A stretch of DNA of 56,661 nucleotides. It comes from Armatimonadota bacterium. Lineage in GTDB: Bacteria > Armatimonadota > UBA5829. Positions 1-8,338 of the stretch are shown one piece after another. Within the stretch, counting starts at the first letter, position 1. Each line of letters starts with the position of its first letter. The stretch lies in the NCBI GenBank assembly GCA_039679645.1, contig JBDKUO010000059.1:1-56661 (forward strand), read 5' to 3'. A model generated the notes under the pieces. That model was not told the DNA's origin. It did not search any database and was given only the letters and a program-made list of their open reading frames with translations. The position numbers and the translations under genes were made by a program.

Positions 1-44
1 CAGAGGCAAAGCCTCTGGTGGGAGTCTGAGGGTGAAACCCTCAG
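1..44. repeat. Two adjacent small perfect hairpins
   Basis: Bases 1-17 form a 7-bp perfect inverted repeat around AAA (CAGAGGC/GCCTCTG). Bases 26-44 form a second one (CTGAGGGT/ACCCTCAG around GAA). They lie just before atpC and are not followed by a T-run, so they do not read as ordinary terminators. Similar short-loop dyads occur near 47.8 kb. The upstream gene is outside the window, so they could belong to its 3' end. Confidence 0.6.
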
Positions 45-64
45 TAAGACAGGGCTTTAGAACT

Positions 65-481
65 ATGGCAGAACGAACATTCAAACTTGAAGTGATAACA
101 CCGGACCGCAAGGTCCTTTCCGACGACAAGATCGTATCGGTGACGCTGCCGGGTATCGAAGGATATCTGGGAGTGCTGGCAAACCATGCGCCCCTGATGA
201 CTGCTCTGGGCTGCGGTGAACTCGATTTTCGCAGAGCGGACGACACTAACGATGCGATGGCAATCTGCGGCGGGTTTGTGGAAGTGCTGGACAACAAAGT
301 CACCGTCCTATCGGACAGCGCGGAACTTGTGAGCGAGATCGACCTCGACAGGGCCAAGCAAGCCGCTCAAAGGGCTGAGCAGAGGATCGCCGCGCACGAA
401 GCCGACATCGATATGGACCGCGCCCAGGCTGCGCTTATGAGGGCTCTCAATAGAGTCAAAATAGCGGAACGGCATGTATAG
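65..481 (+). CDS. atpC: ATP synthase F1 epsilon subunit
   Basis: 138 residues, the usual length for the epsilon subunit of F-type ATP synthase. This subunit sits on the central stalk, couples rotor to F1 and can inhibit ATP hydrolysis. The N-terminal beta-sandwich (about 1-85) shows family motifs: FKLEVITPDR near the start, VTLPGIEGYLGVLANHAPLM, and GGFVEVLDNKVTVLSD. The helical hairpin (about 90-138) is rich in Ala, Arg and Glu. I chose ATG 65. An in-frame GTG at 32 lies inside a hairpin and would add 11 residues unlike the family. The rest of the atp operon should lie to the left, outside the window. Confidence 0.95.
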   Translation: MAERTFKLEVITPDRKVLSDDKIVSVTLPGIEGYLGVLANHAPLMTALGCGELDFRRADDTNDAMAICGGFVEVLDNKVTVLSDSAELVSEIDLDRAKQAAQRAEQRIAAHEADIDMDRAQAALMRALNRVKIAERHV

Positions 482-529
482 TCTTTGTGGTATGATAGTG
501 TAAGTTTAGCTATCATATCAGGAGGCGCT

Positions 530-1957
530 ATGCGACGCAGAGCCGTTGTTGTCCTTACGATTATGCTCATCACTATTGCCGCACGAGCCGGCGCATTCGA
601 TATCCCATATGAGACCTGGATGGGCTCGTATGTGGGTGATAAAAAGATCGGCTATATGTCTTACAAGATTGACGACGCCGTCTTTGAAGGGACCAAGGGC
701 TATCGGATAGCAAGTGTCCTCAATAACCGTCTCACTATCCTCGGAGCGGACCTCACACAACTTGTAACCACCGTAGTCTACACAGACACCAAATACGCTC
801 CGCTTCGTGAAGACTTCTCAGTGTCAAGCGGCGGCAAGACCACTACTATTCGAGCAATATACAACAAAGATTCTATCGATTGTGTGGTATCGGCAGGAAG
901 CGGTGTATCAAATCAAAGTGTGCCGATCCCCAAGGGTATCAGCCTTGTAGGCGACGCAATGTTCGTGATGCCGGATGCCAAGCTGGAAGTGGGAAACGAA
1001 TATACGCTGCATTACTTCAATCCCCTCACACTCGCGATCGAGGACCTTAATATCAAAGTCGAGCGAAGAGAAAAGATCACAGTCGGAGGCAAAGAATACG
1101 ACACGGTCGTCCTGACAAATACAACGGGTATGGGCGATATGACAATCTGGCAGGACAAGGACGGCGATTGTATCCAGCTTCAGGCTGTGATGGGAATCCG
1201 GATGATAAAGCAGACCGAAGATGAGGCAACATCGGGTCTTGAATCGGCTGCATCCGAAGACTTCGCGGTCCTCACCAGTGTAAAGCCGGATAAAGAGATT
1301 GCCGACCCCCGTAATCTTAAGAATCTGGATATCGTATTTACCGGCCTGGACAAGCAGATGGCCATGAGCGACAATCGGCAGAAAGCTGCTTCAATTGACG
1401 AGGAATCAAAGAAGGTGCGAGTCTGTATTAAAGCATCGGATTTCGATTCGGGCAAGTCTATAACGCTGCCGGTTGATAACAAGGAATTTGCAGACGAGTT
1501 GGCAAGCACTGCATATCTGGATTGGGACACGTCCGCACTACGAGAGCAGGCGCACAGTATTGTCGGCACGGAGACTAACGCTTACAAGGCATGCACGAAA
1601 ATCCGCGATTGGATATACGCCAATATGAGCGTGGACAAAACTATAGGGATTACGCGTTCGGCCTCCGATGTGTTAAAATCTAAGAGAGGTGTGTGCAGGG
1701 ACTATGGAATTCTGTTTGCGGCTCTTGCTCGCGCGGCCGGAATTCCGTCTCGGATTGTCGCAGGGCTGCTCTACACCGATAACGCTTTCTACTATCACGT
1801 GTGGACCGAGTGTTATGTGGGCGAGTGGGTTCCATTTGACTCTACGCTGCCTACGGATTTTGTGGACGCCACACACGTCAAGCTGGCTGAAGGCGACGCG
1901 CCGACTATGTTCGGTTTGGCGAAGGTGATCGGCAGCTTGAAAGCGGAAATTAAATAG
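530..1957 (+). CDS. Secreted transglutaminase-like cysteine protein
   Basis: 475 residues starting at ATG 530, four bases after a clear AGGAGG (520-525); the in-frame TTG at 485 lacks support. A signal peptide (MRRRAVVVLTIMLITIAARAGA) predicts export. The middle (about 25-330) is beta-rich and unassigned. The C-terminal part carries a transglutaminase-like core (Pfam Transglut_core type) with the complete triad: Cys389 in GVCRDYG, His423 in YYHVWTE and Asp437 in PFDST. Such proteins may crosslink, deamidate or cleave peptides; the substrate cannot be told. It lies 48 bases after atpC and 94 bases before nuoA, so it may be cotranscribed with atpC, but no functional link is evident. Confidence 0.85.
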   Translation: MRRRAVVVLTIMLITIAARAGAFDIPYETWMGSYVGDKKIGYMSYKIDDAVFEGTKGYRIASVLNNRLTILGADLTQLVTTVVYTDTKYAPLREDFSVSSGGKTTTIRAIYNKDSIDCVVSAGSGVSNQSVPIPKGISLVGDAMFVMPDAKLEVGNEYTLHYFNPLTLAIEDLNIKVERREKITVGGKEYDTVVLTNTTGMGDMTIWQDKDGDCIQLQAVMGIRMIKQTEDEATSGLESAASEDFAVLTSVKPDKEIADPRNLKNLDIVFTGLDKQMAMSDNRQKAASIDEESKKVRVCIKASDFDSGKSITLPVDNKEFADELASTAYLDWDTSALREQAHSIVGTETNAYKACTKIRDWIYANMSVDKTIGITRSASDVLKSKRGVCRDYGILFAALARAAGIPSRIVAGLLYTDNAFYYHVWTECYVGEWVPFDSTLPTDFVDATHVKLAEGDAPTMFGLAKVIGSLKAEIK

Positions 1958-1963
1958 AGTCAT

Positions 1964-2033
1964 AGAGTCTAAAAGTCGAAAAGCTCGGGAGGGGCTATTC
2001 CAACTTTTGACCTTTTGACATTATAACTTTTCA
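1964..2033. repeat. 8-base unit repeat arms in the spacer before nuoA
   Basis: The left arm reads as AGTCATAG, AGTCTAAA, AGTCGAAA. The right arm (about 2006-2033) reads as ACTTTTG, ACCTTTTG, ACATTATA, ACTTTTCA. The arms are roughly inverted copies around a GC-rich centre (GCTCGGGAGGGGC). The nuoA ribosome-binding site follows at once. Similar arrays occur at 5520, 12358, 15224, 15414, 33313, 49127 and 51646. Confidence 0.6.
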
Positions 2034-2051
2034 ACTCGTCCGGAGGACATT

Positions 2052-2429
2052 TTGCTTGCTAAAGATTTTCTTGCGGTAGCAATTTTTCTAATAGTCGGTA
2101 TTGCGTTTGTTGCGATCACGCTGATCGCGGCATGGTTTTTCAGGCCATACAGGCCGTCAGATGAAAAACTCAAAACCTACGAGTGCGGCGAGGAGCCGAT
2201 AGGCCCCGCGTGGGTGCAGTTTCGGGTAGGGTATTACATCTATGCGCTCGTTTTCCTGATATTTGACGTGGAAGCCGTATTTCTCTTTCCGTGGGCGGCA
2301 AAAATGCTGGACTTCAGCAAAAACCATGCGCTGGCCGTCCTTGGCCTGGTAGATATGGTGATATTTGTCGCGGTGCTCGCGGTGGGCCTTATTTGGGCGT
2401 ATAAGAAAGGTGTTTTGGAATGGAAGTAG
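2052..2429 (+). CDS. nuoA: NADH-quinone oxidoreductase subunit A
   Basis: 125 residues, typical for NuoA/NdhC, a three-helix membrane subunit of respiratory complex I. Three hydrophobic segments lie at about 7-30, 60-82 and 92-115. The family-conserved loop YECGEEPIG and the stretch [20 protein letters not shown] are present. The start is TTG 2052, preceded by GGAGG at 2042-2046. The stop overlaps nuoB by 10 bases, which suggests translational coupling. It begins a nuoA-B-(insert)-C-D operon. Confidence 0.95.
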   Translation: MLAKDFLAVAIFLIVGIAFVAITLIAAWFFRPYRPSDEKLKTYECGEEPIGPAWVQFRVGYYIYALVFLIFDVEAVFLFPWAAKMLDFSKNHALAVLGLVDMVIFVAVLAVGLIWAYKKGVLEWK

Positions 2430-2917
2430 ACCGCCCGTTTGATTATCTAGAAAGAGTGCCCGGCGGGGCGATCATAACCACGACTGTGGATAAAGTCTTT
2501 GAGTGGGGGCGGGAGTCCTCACTGTGGTATTTTGCGTTCGGCTTGGCGTGCTGCGCTATCGAGATGCTGATGGCCGCAGGCGCGGCCAGATATGACCTCG
2601 ACCGGTTCGGAATGATGTTCCGCTCGACACCGCGCCAGAGCGATCTTATGATAGTGGCGGGAACAGTCACCAAGAAGATGGCCCCACGAGTAAAAAGGCT
2701 CTACGAGCAGATGGCTGAACCGAGATACGTGATCGCCACCGGAAGCTGTGCCAATGCGGGTGGGCCGTTCGCTGACTCTTACGCGGTCGTCAAAGGTGTG
2801 GACAAGATCATCCCGGTGGACGTCTATGTTCCCGGTTGCCCGCCGAGACCTGAAGCCATTATGTATGCAGTCGCTCAGCTCAAAGAGAAGATGAGAGCTG
2901 AAGTGGGGCGGAAGTAA
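2420..2917 (+). CDS. nuoB: NADH-quinone oxidoreductase subunit B
   Basis: 165 residues. NuoB carries the terminal iron-sulfur cluster N2 that passes electrons to quinone. All four expected cysteine ligands are visible: adjacent Cys44-Cys45 (GLACCAIEM), Cys110 ([11 protein letters not shown]) and Cys140 ([14 protein letters not shown]). The start ATG lies inside the end of nuoA. The next gene, an MntA-like antitoxin, begins only three bases after this stop instead of nuoC, so the complex I gene order is interrupted by about 1.06 kb. Confidence 0.97.
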   Translation: MEVDRPFDYLERVPGGAIITTTVDKVFEWGRESSLWYFAFGLACCAIEMLMAAGAARYDLDRFGMMFRSTPRQSDLMIVAGTVTKKMAPRVKRLYEQMAEPRYVIATGSCANAGGPFADSYAVVKGVDKIIPVDVYVPGCPPRPEAIMYAVAQLKEKMRAEVGRK

Positions 2918-2920
2918 TAT

Positions 2921-3232
2921 ATGAGTGCACGAATCTCAATTGATCATGAAAAGCTTGTCGAATTCTGCAAGCGATGGAGTATCACGGAACTGGCGCTATT
3001 TGGATCAGTTCTCAGAGATGATTTTCGTCCTGAAAGCGATGTGGACGTGCTTGTCAAATTCGCACCGGAGGCGCGTTACAACCTGTTTGATATGGTGCGC
3101 ATGCAGGACGATCTGAGCACGATTCTTGGACGTGAGGTAGACCTGGTTGAGCGCGAGGATGTAGAGCGCAGCGAGAACTACATCCGCCGCAAGCATATAC
3201 TTAACAATATGGAAGATGTTTATGTGGCGTGA
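2921..3232 (+). CDS. MntA-type nucleotidyltransferase antitoxin
   Basis: 103 residues of the minimal nucleotidyltransferase (MNT) family. The active-site pattern GS-x10-DxD is intact: Gly28-Ser29 and Asp40-Val41-Asp42, with a likely third acidic ligand at Asp74 (REVDLVE). In characterised HepT/MntA pairs, MntA blocks the HEPN toxin by transferring AMP to a tyrosine near the toxin active site; I infer the same here. It starts three bases after nuoB and overlaps the HEPN gene by 17 bases, the usual compact arrangement. There is no nuo-related function in the sequence, so it is an insertion into that operon. Confidence 0.9.
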   Translation: MSARISIDHEKLVEFCKRWSITELALFGSVLRDDFRPESDVDVLVKFAPEARYNLFDMVRMQDDLSTILGREVDLVEREDVERSENYIRRKHILNNMEDVYVA

Positions 3233-3557
3233 TGATGCATATCTGCTGGATATTGTTGTGGCAGCGCGCAAGATTGTCAAGTTCACTGACGGTGTGGCAC
3301 GTGAGCATTTCGACGCAGATGAGGTTCTCCAGAATGCTGTAATGCGGTTGCTGGAAATCATAGGAGAGGCTGCAAGAAGCATATCGCAAAACACAAAAGA
3401 TGTGCATACAGAAATACCATGGCGGGAAATTGTCGGTATGCGCAATCGGCTGATCCATCATTATTTCAGAGTAGACGTTGAAAAAGTGTGGGACACGATT
3501 ACAAACGATATCCCAACTCTTATCATGCTGATAGAGCCATTGGTACCTAAAGACTAG
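3216..3557 (+). CDS. HEPN (HepT/DUF86-type) toxin RNase
   Basis: 113 residues, all helical by appearance, matching the HepT-like family. The RNase motif R-x4-H-x-Y is exact: Arg76, His81 and Tyr83 in RNRLIHHYF. Tyr83 is the residue expected to be AMPylated by the partner MNT protein (established for HepT/MntA). The start is ATG 3216; ATG 3222 is an alternative. It overlaps the antitoxin gene by 17 bases. In contrast to many toxin-first or stand-alone loci, the pair sits in the same transcript as nuoA-D, so respiration genes and a potential RNase are co-expressed. Confidence 0.9.
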   Translation: MFMWRDDAYLLDIVVAARKIVKFTDGVAREHFDADEVLQNAVMRLLEIIGEAARSISQNTKDVHTEIPWREIVGMRNRLIHHYFRVDVEKVWDTITNDIPTLIMLIEPLVPKD

Positions 3558-3577
3558 CTCGAATTTGTTGGTAGCCC

Positions 3578-3970
3578 ATGAGCACACAAAATCCAGTTGA
3601 TCATGACAACTATTTCTTTCTGGTAGGCCGTTACCGTTCAGTGCGTATATTATTCGCCCTGATCGCTTTGGCACTCGGCATATGGATATCTGTATCTGGA
3701 TATGATGACTTGGGTTCGCTGAGTATTACAGCGGGCATTGCATTTATAACGAGTGGAATATTGCTATTCACCAAGCTCTGGAAACTCGGGGTGCCTTTTT
3801 TCTGGGCTGGTGCTGGCTTTGATTGGCTTGGCAGAGGAATACATTCAGAAGAAAAGCAATTTATACCCATTATTATGGGTGGCACGCTAGTTGTATCTTG
3901 GGGCGTGCTAATTATAATTGCGTTAGTCAAAATGTGCATTACGCATCGACAGAGATCACAAACTAACTGA
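3578..3970 (+). CDS. Small multi-pass membrane protein of unknown function
   Basis: 130 residues that I do not recognise. Hydrophobic segments lie at about 22-40 (VRILFALIALALGIWISV), 47-65, 68-85 and 95-118, suggesting three or four membrane helices. The N-terminus is polar and the C-terminus basic. ATG 3578 has no good ribosome-binding site. It lies 20 bases after the HEPN toxin and 10 bases before nuoC, inside the 1.06-kb insert in the nuo operon. It may be a passenger of the toxin-antitoxin insertion or a membrane partner; the sequence does not decide. Confidence 0.6.
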   Translation: MSTQNPVDHDNYFFLVGRYRSVRILFALIALALGIWISVSGYDDLGSLSITAGIAFITSGILLFTKLWKLGVPFFWAGAGFDWLGRGIHSEEKQFIPIIMGGTLVVSWGVLIIIALVKMCITHRQRSQTN

Positions 3971-3980
3971 GAAAAATATT

Positions 3981-4424
3981 ATGTCTGAAATTATAGAAAA
4001 AACAATAAGAGATAGCTTCCCCGATGCCGTCTTAGAGAGTAAAGACGTCTTCGGGACGCTCAATATCAAGATCAAGCCGGAGGCTCTTTTTGGGGTGTGC
4101 GAGATGCTCCATTCGCTCGACCAGACGCCGCTGGATTACCTGGCTGATATCACGGCTATCGACTGGCAGGACCGAATCGAAGTGGTCTATCAGTTGACGG
4201 CTCTGGCAAGCAACACAAAACTTGCGCTGAGGGTCGATCTGGACAGGAACGAACCGGCCGTCGGGTCCGTAACAGGCATCTGGAAGGGAGCGAACTTTCA
4301 GGAGCGCGAAGTCTACGATCTGATGGGGGTAGTATTCACATCTCACCCGGACCTTCGCCGAATTCTGCTGCCGGAAGACTGGCAGGGTTATCCATTAAGG
4401 AAAGATTATGTCATCGAGGATTAA
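3981..4424 (+). CDS. nuoC: NADH-quinone oxidoreductase subunit C
   Basis: 147 residues, a short NuoC as found when C and D are separate genes. NuoC is in the peripheral arm of complex I. The diagnostic C-terminal stretch is present: EREVYDLMGVVF, then HPDLRRILLPEDW, then PLRKDY. The start ATG 3981 has no strong Shine-Dalgarno site. The stop region overlaps nuoD by 17 bases. Its separation from nuoB by the toxin-antitoxin insert is the unusual point. Confidence 0.96.
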   Translation: MSEIIEKTIRDSFPDAVLESKDVFGTLNIKIKPEALFGVCEMLHSLDQTPLDYLADITAIDWQDRIEVVYQLTALASNTKLALRVDLDRNEPAVGSVTGIWKGANFQEREVYDLMGVVFTSHPDLRRILLPEDWQGYPLRKDYVIED

Positions 4425-5514
4425 AACCGAACTACTCGAACTAAATATGGGTCCGCAGCACCCGAGCACGCATGGAGTCCTAAGGCTGGCAACCAAGCTG
4501 GACGGCGAAGTAGTGGTGGAGTGTCACCCGGACGTAGGGTATCTGCACAGAGGAATAGAAAAACTTGCCGAGATGCGGCAGTATATACAGTTTATTCCGA
4601 TCACCGACAGGCTCGATTATCTGGCATCTATGCTCGGCAATATGGCGTATGTCGGTGCGGTTGAAAGGCTCGCAGCCATCGAGGTCCCCGAGCGCGCTCA
4701 ATATATCCGCGTGATCATGATGGAGCTTAACAGGATCGCAAGCCACCTGATCTTCTACGGATCGATGGGGCTTGACTTGGGAGCGACAACACCATTCATA
4801 TACGGCATGCGAGAGCGTGAGGATATACTCGACCTCTTTGAAATGACATGCGGAGCAAGGCTGACATATAACTATTTCAGACCCGGCGGAGTCTCCAAAG
4901 ACCTGCCGGCCGGATTTTATGAGAAGTGCAAGGCCTACGTCAAGAAGCAGCGCGAGAAGCTTGTTGAGTATGATGATCTGCTGACTAACAACCAGATCTT
5001 TAAGGCGCGCATGCATAATGTTGGAATTATCTCAGCCGAAGAAGCGATCAACTACTCCATGAGCGGCCCGAGCCTGCGGGCGTCGGGGGTAGCATACGAT
5101 GTGCGAAGAGCCGATCCTTACTGTATATATGATAAACTGGACTGGCAGGTCGTCACTCGCACTGAAGGCGACAGCCTGGCGCGTTATCTGTGTCGTCTCG
5201 ACGAGATCAGGCAGAGTTTGAATATTATAGAACAGGCTTTGGATATGATCCCTGAGGGCGAACTCAATTACAAAACTCCGCTCAAACAAAAAGTCCCGGC
5301 AGGAGAGGTATACTTCCACATCGAATCTGCAAGAGGAGACGTTGGGGTATATCTGGTGAGTGACGGCTCCGATAAGCCATACAGGCTCAAATGGCGCGCC
5401 CCGTCTTTTATCAACCTGGGAGCCGTAAATGAGATGGTAAAAGGCTGGAAAATAGCCGATATCGTAGCTGTCGTCGGCAGCATTGATATTGTGATGGGTG
5501 AAGTCGACAGATAA
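4408..5514 (+). CDS. nuoD: NADH-quinone oxidoreductase subunit D
   Basis: 368 residues. NuoD lines the quinone-binding cavity together with NuoB and descends from the hydrogenase large subunit. MGPQHPSTHGVLRL at the N-terminus, DVGYLHRGIEKLAE, and the C-terminal SIDIVMGEVDR are diagnostic. It overlaps nuoC, so translation is likely coupled. No nuoE to nuoN genes follow; the next gene is unrelated, so the remaining subunits must be encoded elsewhere if complex I is complete. Confidence 0.97.
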   Translation: MSSRIKTELLELNMGPQHPSTHGVLRLATKLDGEVVVECHPDVGYLHRGIEKLAEMRQYIQFIPITDRLDYLASMLGNMAYVGAVERLAAIEVPERAQYIRVIMMELNRIASHLIFYGSMGLDLGATTPFIYGMREREDILDLFEMTCGARLTYNYFRPGGVSKDLPAGFYEKCKAYVKKQREKLVEYDDLLTNNQIFKARMHNVGIISAEEAINYSMSGPSLRASGVAYDVRRADPYCIYDKLDWQVVTRTEGDSLARYLCRLDEIRQSLNIIEQALDMIPEGELNYKTPLKQKVPAGEVYFHIESARGDVGVYLVSDGSDKPYRLKWRAPSFINLGAVNEMVKGWKIADIVAVVGSIDIVMGEVDR

Positions 5515-5519
5515 AATAA

Positions 5520-5554
5520 TTTAGTATTTTAGATTTTGTATTTTATATTTATTT
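5520..5554. repeat. Five tandem degenerate heptamers
   Basis: The spacer between nuoD and the PIN-TRAM gene reads as TTTAGTA, TTTTAGA, TTTTGTA, TTTTATA, TTTATTT: five units of exactly seven bases. A strong ribosome-binding site (AGGAGGTGAT) follows at 5561-5570. It could be simple low-complexity sequence, but the exact 7-base period recurs in other spacers. Confidence 0.65.
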
Positions 5555-5574
5555 GTAGAAAGGAGGTGATATGA

Positions 5575-6765
5575 ATGGCAATCAGCAGCAGGCGGATCAG
5601 ACCATTATTCACTCTAGCATTTGTCATCATAGGTGGAGTCATAGGCCATGCTCTTGCTTATCAGACGCTTCAGAGGTTCGATGCTTATCTTAAGGGACCA
5701 AGCAGTGAAGCCCTCAAGTTCCTGGGTTTTATTCCCATAAATCCTGTAGCATTGAGCTCGGGGGAAAAATGGCGCCTGTATGGAGTATTCATTGTTGCCG
5801 GAGCGCTGCTTGGCTTCGCGCTCGAACGATTTGCATTTTTGCAGATCAAGGGCACAAAGTCCAAGTGGGATATCATGGCTCCTCAGGAAAAGATCGGGGC
5901 GGTCTCCGGTCTTGTATTAGGTCTTTTACTAACATTACTTCTGCGCAGCATTCTTCCCATACCGTCATGGGTCAACATTATAATCGCCGTCTCGTTATGT
6001 TATATGTCTATGGTGGCGCTTGTCAGCCTGATGGAACAGGTCAGGTTCTACTTTCCCGGCTCCATGCCGTCCTCCAAGGGGAGTCTGCACATAAACAGCC
6101 ACCCAAAAATACTCGATACCAACGTAATAATAGATGGGCGGATCGCGGATATAGCACGTGCTGGTTTTGTAGAAGGACCGGTATATATCCCAAAATTCGT
6201 GCTTGAGGAGCTTCAACAAATAGCCGACTCAAGTGACTCGCTCAAGCGTGCAAGGGGTAGAAGAGGCCTGGATATCCTGAACCAGATGCAAAAAGAGATG
6301 GAACTGCAAATACCGGAGTTCTCATCTGTCGATCCGAATGATGAAGTGGACGCGAGGCTGGTCGTGGCGGCTCGTGAAGTGCACGGAGCAATAGTCACAA
6401 ATGACTACAATCTCAATCGTGTGGCTGAGCTGCAGGGCGTGGATGTATTGAACATAAATGAACTCGCCAATGCGCTTAAACCGGTCGTGCTGCCCGGTGA
6501 AGAGATGCGCGTTACCATTATCCGCGAGGGTAAAGAGAAGGACCAGGGAATCGGGTATCTCGACGACGGCACTATGATCGTGGTCGAGGGCGGCAGAAAG
6601 CTGATCGGCGAAACCCTGGATGTGGCCGTAACGAGTGTTTTGCAGACCGTGCAGGGAAAGATGATCTTTGGAAAGAGCAAGGAAAACTCGGATCAGGAAA
6701 ACGATGCGATTGATGAAGGCATGCGCTCTTATACCGGCGGCAGGACGAGGAGAAAGATTCGGTAG
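5575..6765 (+). CDS. Membrane PIN-TRAM domain protein (YacL family)
   Basis: 396 residues. Four membrane helices (about 10-30, 68-88, 108-128, 133-153) are followed by a PIN nuclease-like domain (about 178-300) with acidic residues Asp181 ([10 protein letters not shown]), Glu211/212, Asp259 and Asp277 (VTNDYN), then a TRAM RNA-binding domain (about 305-366). This is the layout of Bacillus YacL, a probable membrane-bound RNase whose physiological RNA target is uncertain. The AGGAGGTGAT site is spaced eight bases before ATG 5575. The 3' end overlaps ispDF, the same neighbour order as yacL-ispD-ispF in Bacillus (established synteny). Confidence 0.9.
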   Translation: MAISSRRIRPLFTLAFVIIGGVIGHALAYQTLQRFDAYLKGPSSEALKFLGFIPINPVALSSGEKWRLYGVFIVAGALLGFALERFAFLQIKGTKSKWDIMAPQEKIGAVSGLVLGLLLTLLLRSILPIPSWVNIIIAVSLCYMSMVALVSLMEQVRFYFPGSMPSSKGSLHINSHPKILDTNVIIDGRIADIARAGFVEGPVYIPKFVLEELQQIADSSDSLKRARGRRGLDILNQMQKEMELQIPEFSSVDPNDEVDARLVVAAREVHGAIVTNDYNLNRVAELQGVDVLNINELANALKPVVLPGEEMRVTIIREGKEKDQGIGYLDDGTMIVVEGGRKLIGETLDVAVTSVLQTVQGKMIFGKSKENSDQENDAIDEGMRSYTGGRTRRKIR

Positions 6766-7864
6766 GGGCATAAATAAAGTGTTTGCCGAAATAGCAGGCA
6801 GACCCGTTCTCGCGCATACCCTATCGGTCTTTGATTCGTGCGAAGCCATCGGTGAAATTATAATAGTAACAGGTAAAGATGAGATCGAGGCGGTCGGCGA
6901 GTTAGTCGACCGCTTCGGTTTTAGCAAGGTCGCGCATATTGTCGCAGGTGGAAAAGAGCGGCAGGACTCTGTTTATCTGGGGCTTGAAAAGGTCGGCTCG
7001 GAGATTGTCGTCATACACGATGCAGCCAGACCTATGGTTACATGCGATATTATCGTGCGATCTATTGATGAGGCGAAAAGGTCGGGGGCATGCATTGCCG
7101 CCGTGCCTGTGATTGATACGATAAAGTCGGCAACATCTGAGCATATCGTTTCGGATACAATTGATCGCTCCAACCTCTACTCCATACAGACACCTCAGAC
7201 ATTCAGGACCGATCTTATTCGCAGAGCCTATGAGAAGGCGTACGCCGACGGCTTTTATGCTACGGATGACTCGACGCTGGTTGAGAGACTGGGAGAAAAA
7301 GTGACCATAGTGCAGGGATCGTATGACAACATCAAGATCACGACTCCATCCGATATAGAATTGGCGTCAATGAAACTTGGCGGAGGCGTTCACAGGACTG
7401 GGATCGGCTTTGATGTGCATGCGCTTGCCCAAGGCCGAAAGCTGATCTTGGGCGGAGTCGATATACCATACGAGAAAGGCTTGATGGGCCACTCGGATGC
7501 GGATGTGCTGGTTCACGCAATAATGGACGCTCTGCTGGGTGCGGCTGCTCTCGGCGACATCGGCAGGCACTTTCCGGACTCGGATGCGGCGTACAAAGGC
7601 ATTTCCAGCATCAAACTGCTTGCGCATGTCGGCAAGCTCATTGCAAAAGATGGCTGGCATATTAGTAACATCGATGCGGTAGTCATCTGTGAACACCCAA
7701 AAATTGCTCCGTATGTAAGAGAAATGGTCGGGAACATAGCAGGCTGCCTGGAAATAAAGCCATGCTGCGTAAGCATAAAAGGCACTACAACTGAGAAACT
7801 GGGATATACCGGCAGAGGCGAAGGTATTGCCTGCCAGGCAATAGCGGCACTGCACAGACTCTGA
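6704..7864 (+). CDS. ispDF: Bifunctional IspD-IspF (MEP isoprenoid pathway)
   Basis: 386 residues. The IspD part (about 5-225) makes CDP-methylerythritol from MEP and CTP: nucleotide-binding loop [11 protein letters not shown], then [10 protein letters not shown] and [10 protein letters not shown]. The IspF part (about 229-386) makes the 2,4-cyclodiphosphate: metal ligands Asp237 and His239 (GFDVHA) and His271, with GHSDADV and GDIGRHFPD. Both halves look intact. The start ATG 6704 has AGGA five bases upstream; ATG 6713 is also possible. The gene begins inside the PIN-TRAM gene (62-base overlap). Fused IspDF is known mainly from Alphaproteobacteria and Campylobacterota, so here it is either an independent fusion or a transfer. 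Confidence 0.95.
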   Translation: MRLMKACALIPAAGRGERFGRGINKVFAEIAGRPVLAHTLSVFDSCEAIGEIIIVTGKDEIEAVGELVDRFGFSKVAHIVAGGKERQDSVYLGLEKVGSEIVVIHDAARPMVTCDIIVRSIDEAKRSGACIAAVPVIDTIKSATSEHIVSDTIDRSNLYSIQTPQTFRTDLIRRAYEKAYADGFYATDDSTLVERLGEKVTIVQGSYDNIKITTPSDIELASMKLGGGVHRTGIGFDVHALAQGRKLILGGVDIPYEKGLMGHSDADVLVHAIMDALLGAAALGDIGRHFPDSDAAYKGISSIKLLAHVGKLIAKDGWHISNIDAVVICEHPKIAPYVREMVGNIAGCLEIKPCCVSIKGTTTEKLGYTGRGEGIACQAIAALHRL

Positions 7865-7885
7865 TCCAATAATAGACAAAATAAT

Positions 7886-7914
7886 GACCGGGCTCATATC
7901 GCGAACACCCGGTC
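7886..7914. terminator. Hairpin between convergent genes
   Basis: GACCGGG (7886-7892) and CCCGGTC (7908-7914) form a 7-bp stem with a 15-base loop, between ispDF and a convergent minus-strand gene. No T-run follows on either strand, so termination is only suggested by position. Confidence 0.35.
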
Positions 7915-7930
7915 CAACTCTCACTTCAAT

Positions 7931-8338
7931 TCAGCCTGACTCTCTACCGACTCTGGGAGGACAACACATAGTCACCAGCGCCAGTCTCGCCGATTCTCCA
8001 ATAGAGACCCAAGCCAGTAAATTAACCGTATCGCTGCGATCTGCCTCATATGCACTGAGGAAATCCTCCAGCTTTTCCCATATACGTGAGAAAAAGCTGC
8101 GTATACAGAATCTGCCTCCCACGACCGGAGGCTGCTCACCTCCGTCAAAGAGGAACCTGAGGTCGCGATATAATCTGATCCGCGCTTCCTCAGGAAGGTC
8201 TTTTGCCTTCTCTACACGATGCATCCTCATGTGCTTTTCAATTATCCTGGCGGCACGATTCGCCTGAGTCTGAGGCACATCCGGCGTTTCGGGAAATAGC
8301 TTCTTCACTGATTTTACCTCAGAGCGCAGTGAGATCAC
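7931..8338 (-). CDS. Hypothetical protein
   Basis: 135 residues that I do not recognise, with no signal peptide and no clear membrane helix. The N-terminal half is highly charged and probably helical (ARIIEKHMRMHRVEKAKDLP, then EEARIRLYRDLRFLF), followed by a short Gly/Pro segment and another helical region. The start is GTG 8338. It overlaps the upstream minus-strand gene by 20 bases, so the two form a small operon. The C-terminal tail (about 110-135) is less convincing as protein; the gene is supported mainly by the overlap and the charged composition. Confidence 0.5.
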   Translation of the reverse strand: MISLRSEVKSVKKLFPETPDVPQTQANRAARIIEKHMRMHRVEKAKDLPEEARIRLYRDLRFLFDGGEQPPVVGGRFCIRSFFSRIWEKLEDFLSAYEADRSDTVNLLAWVSIGESARLALVTMCCPPRVGRESG

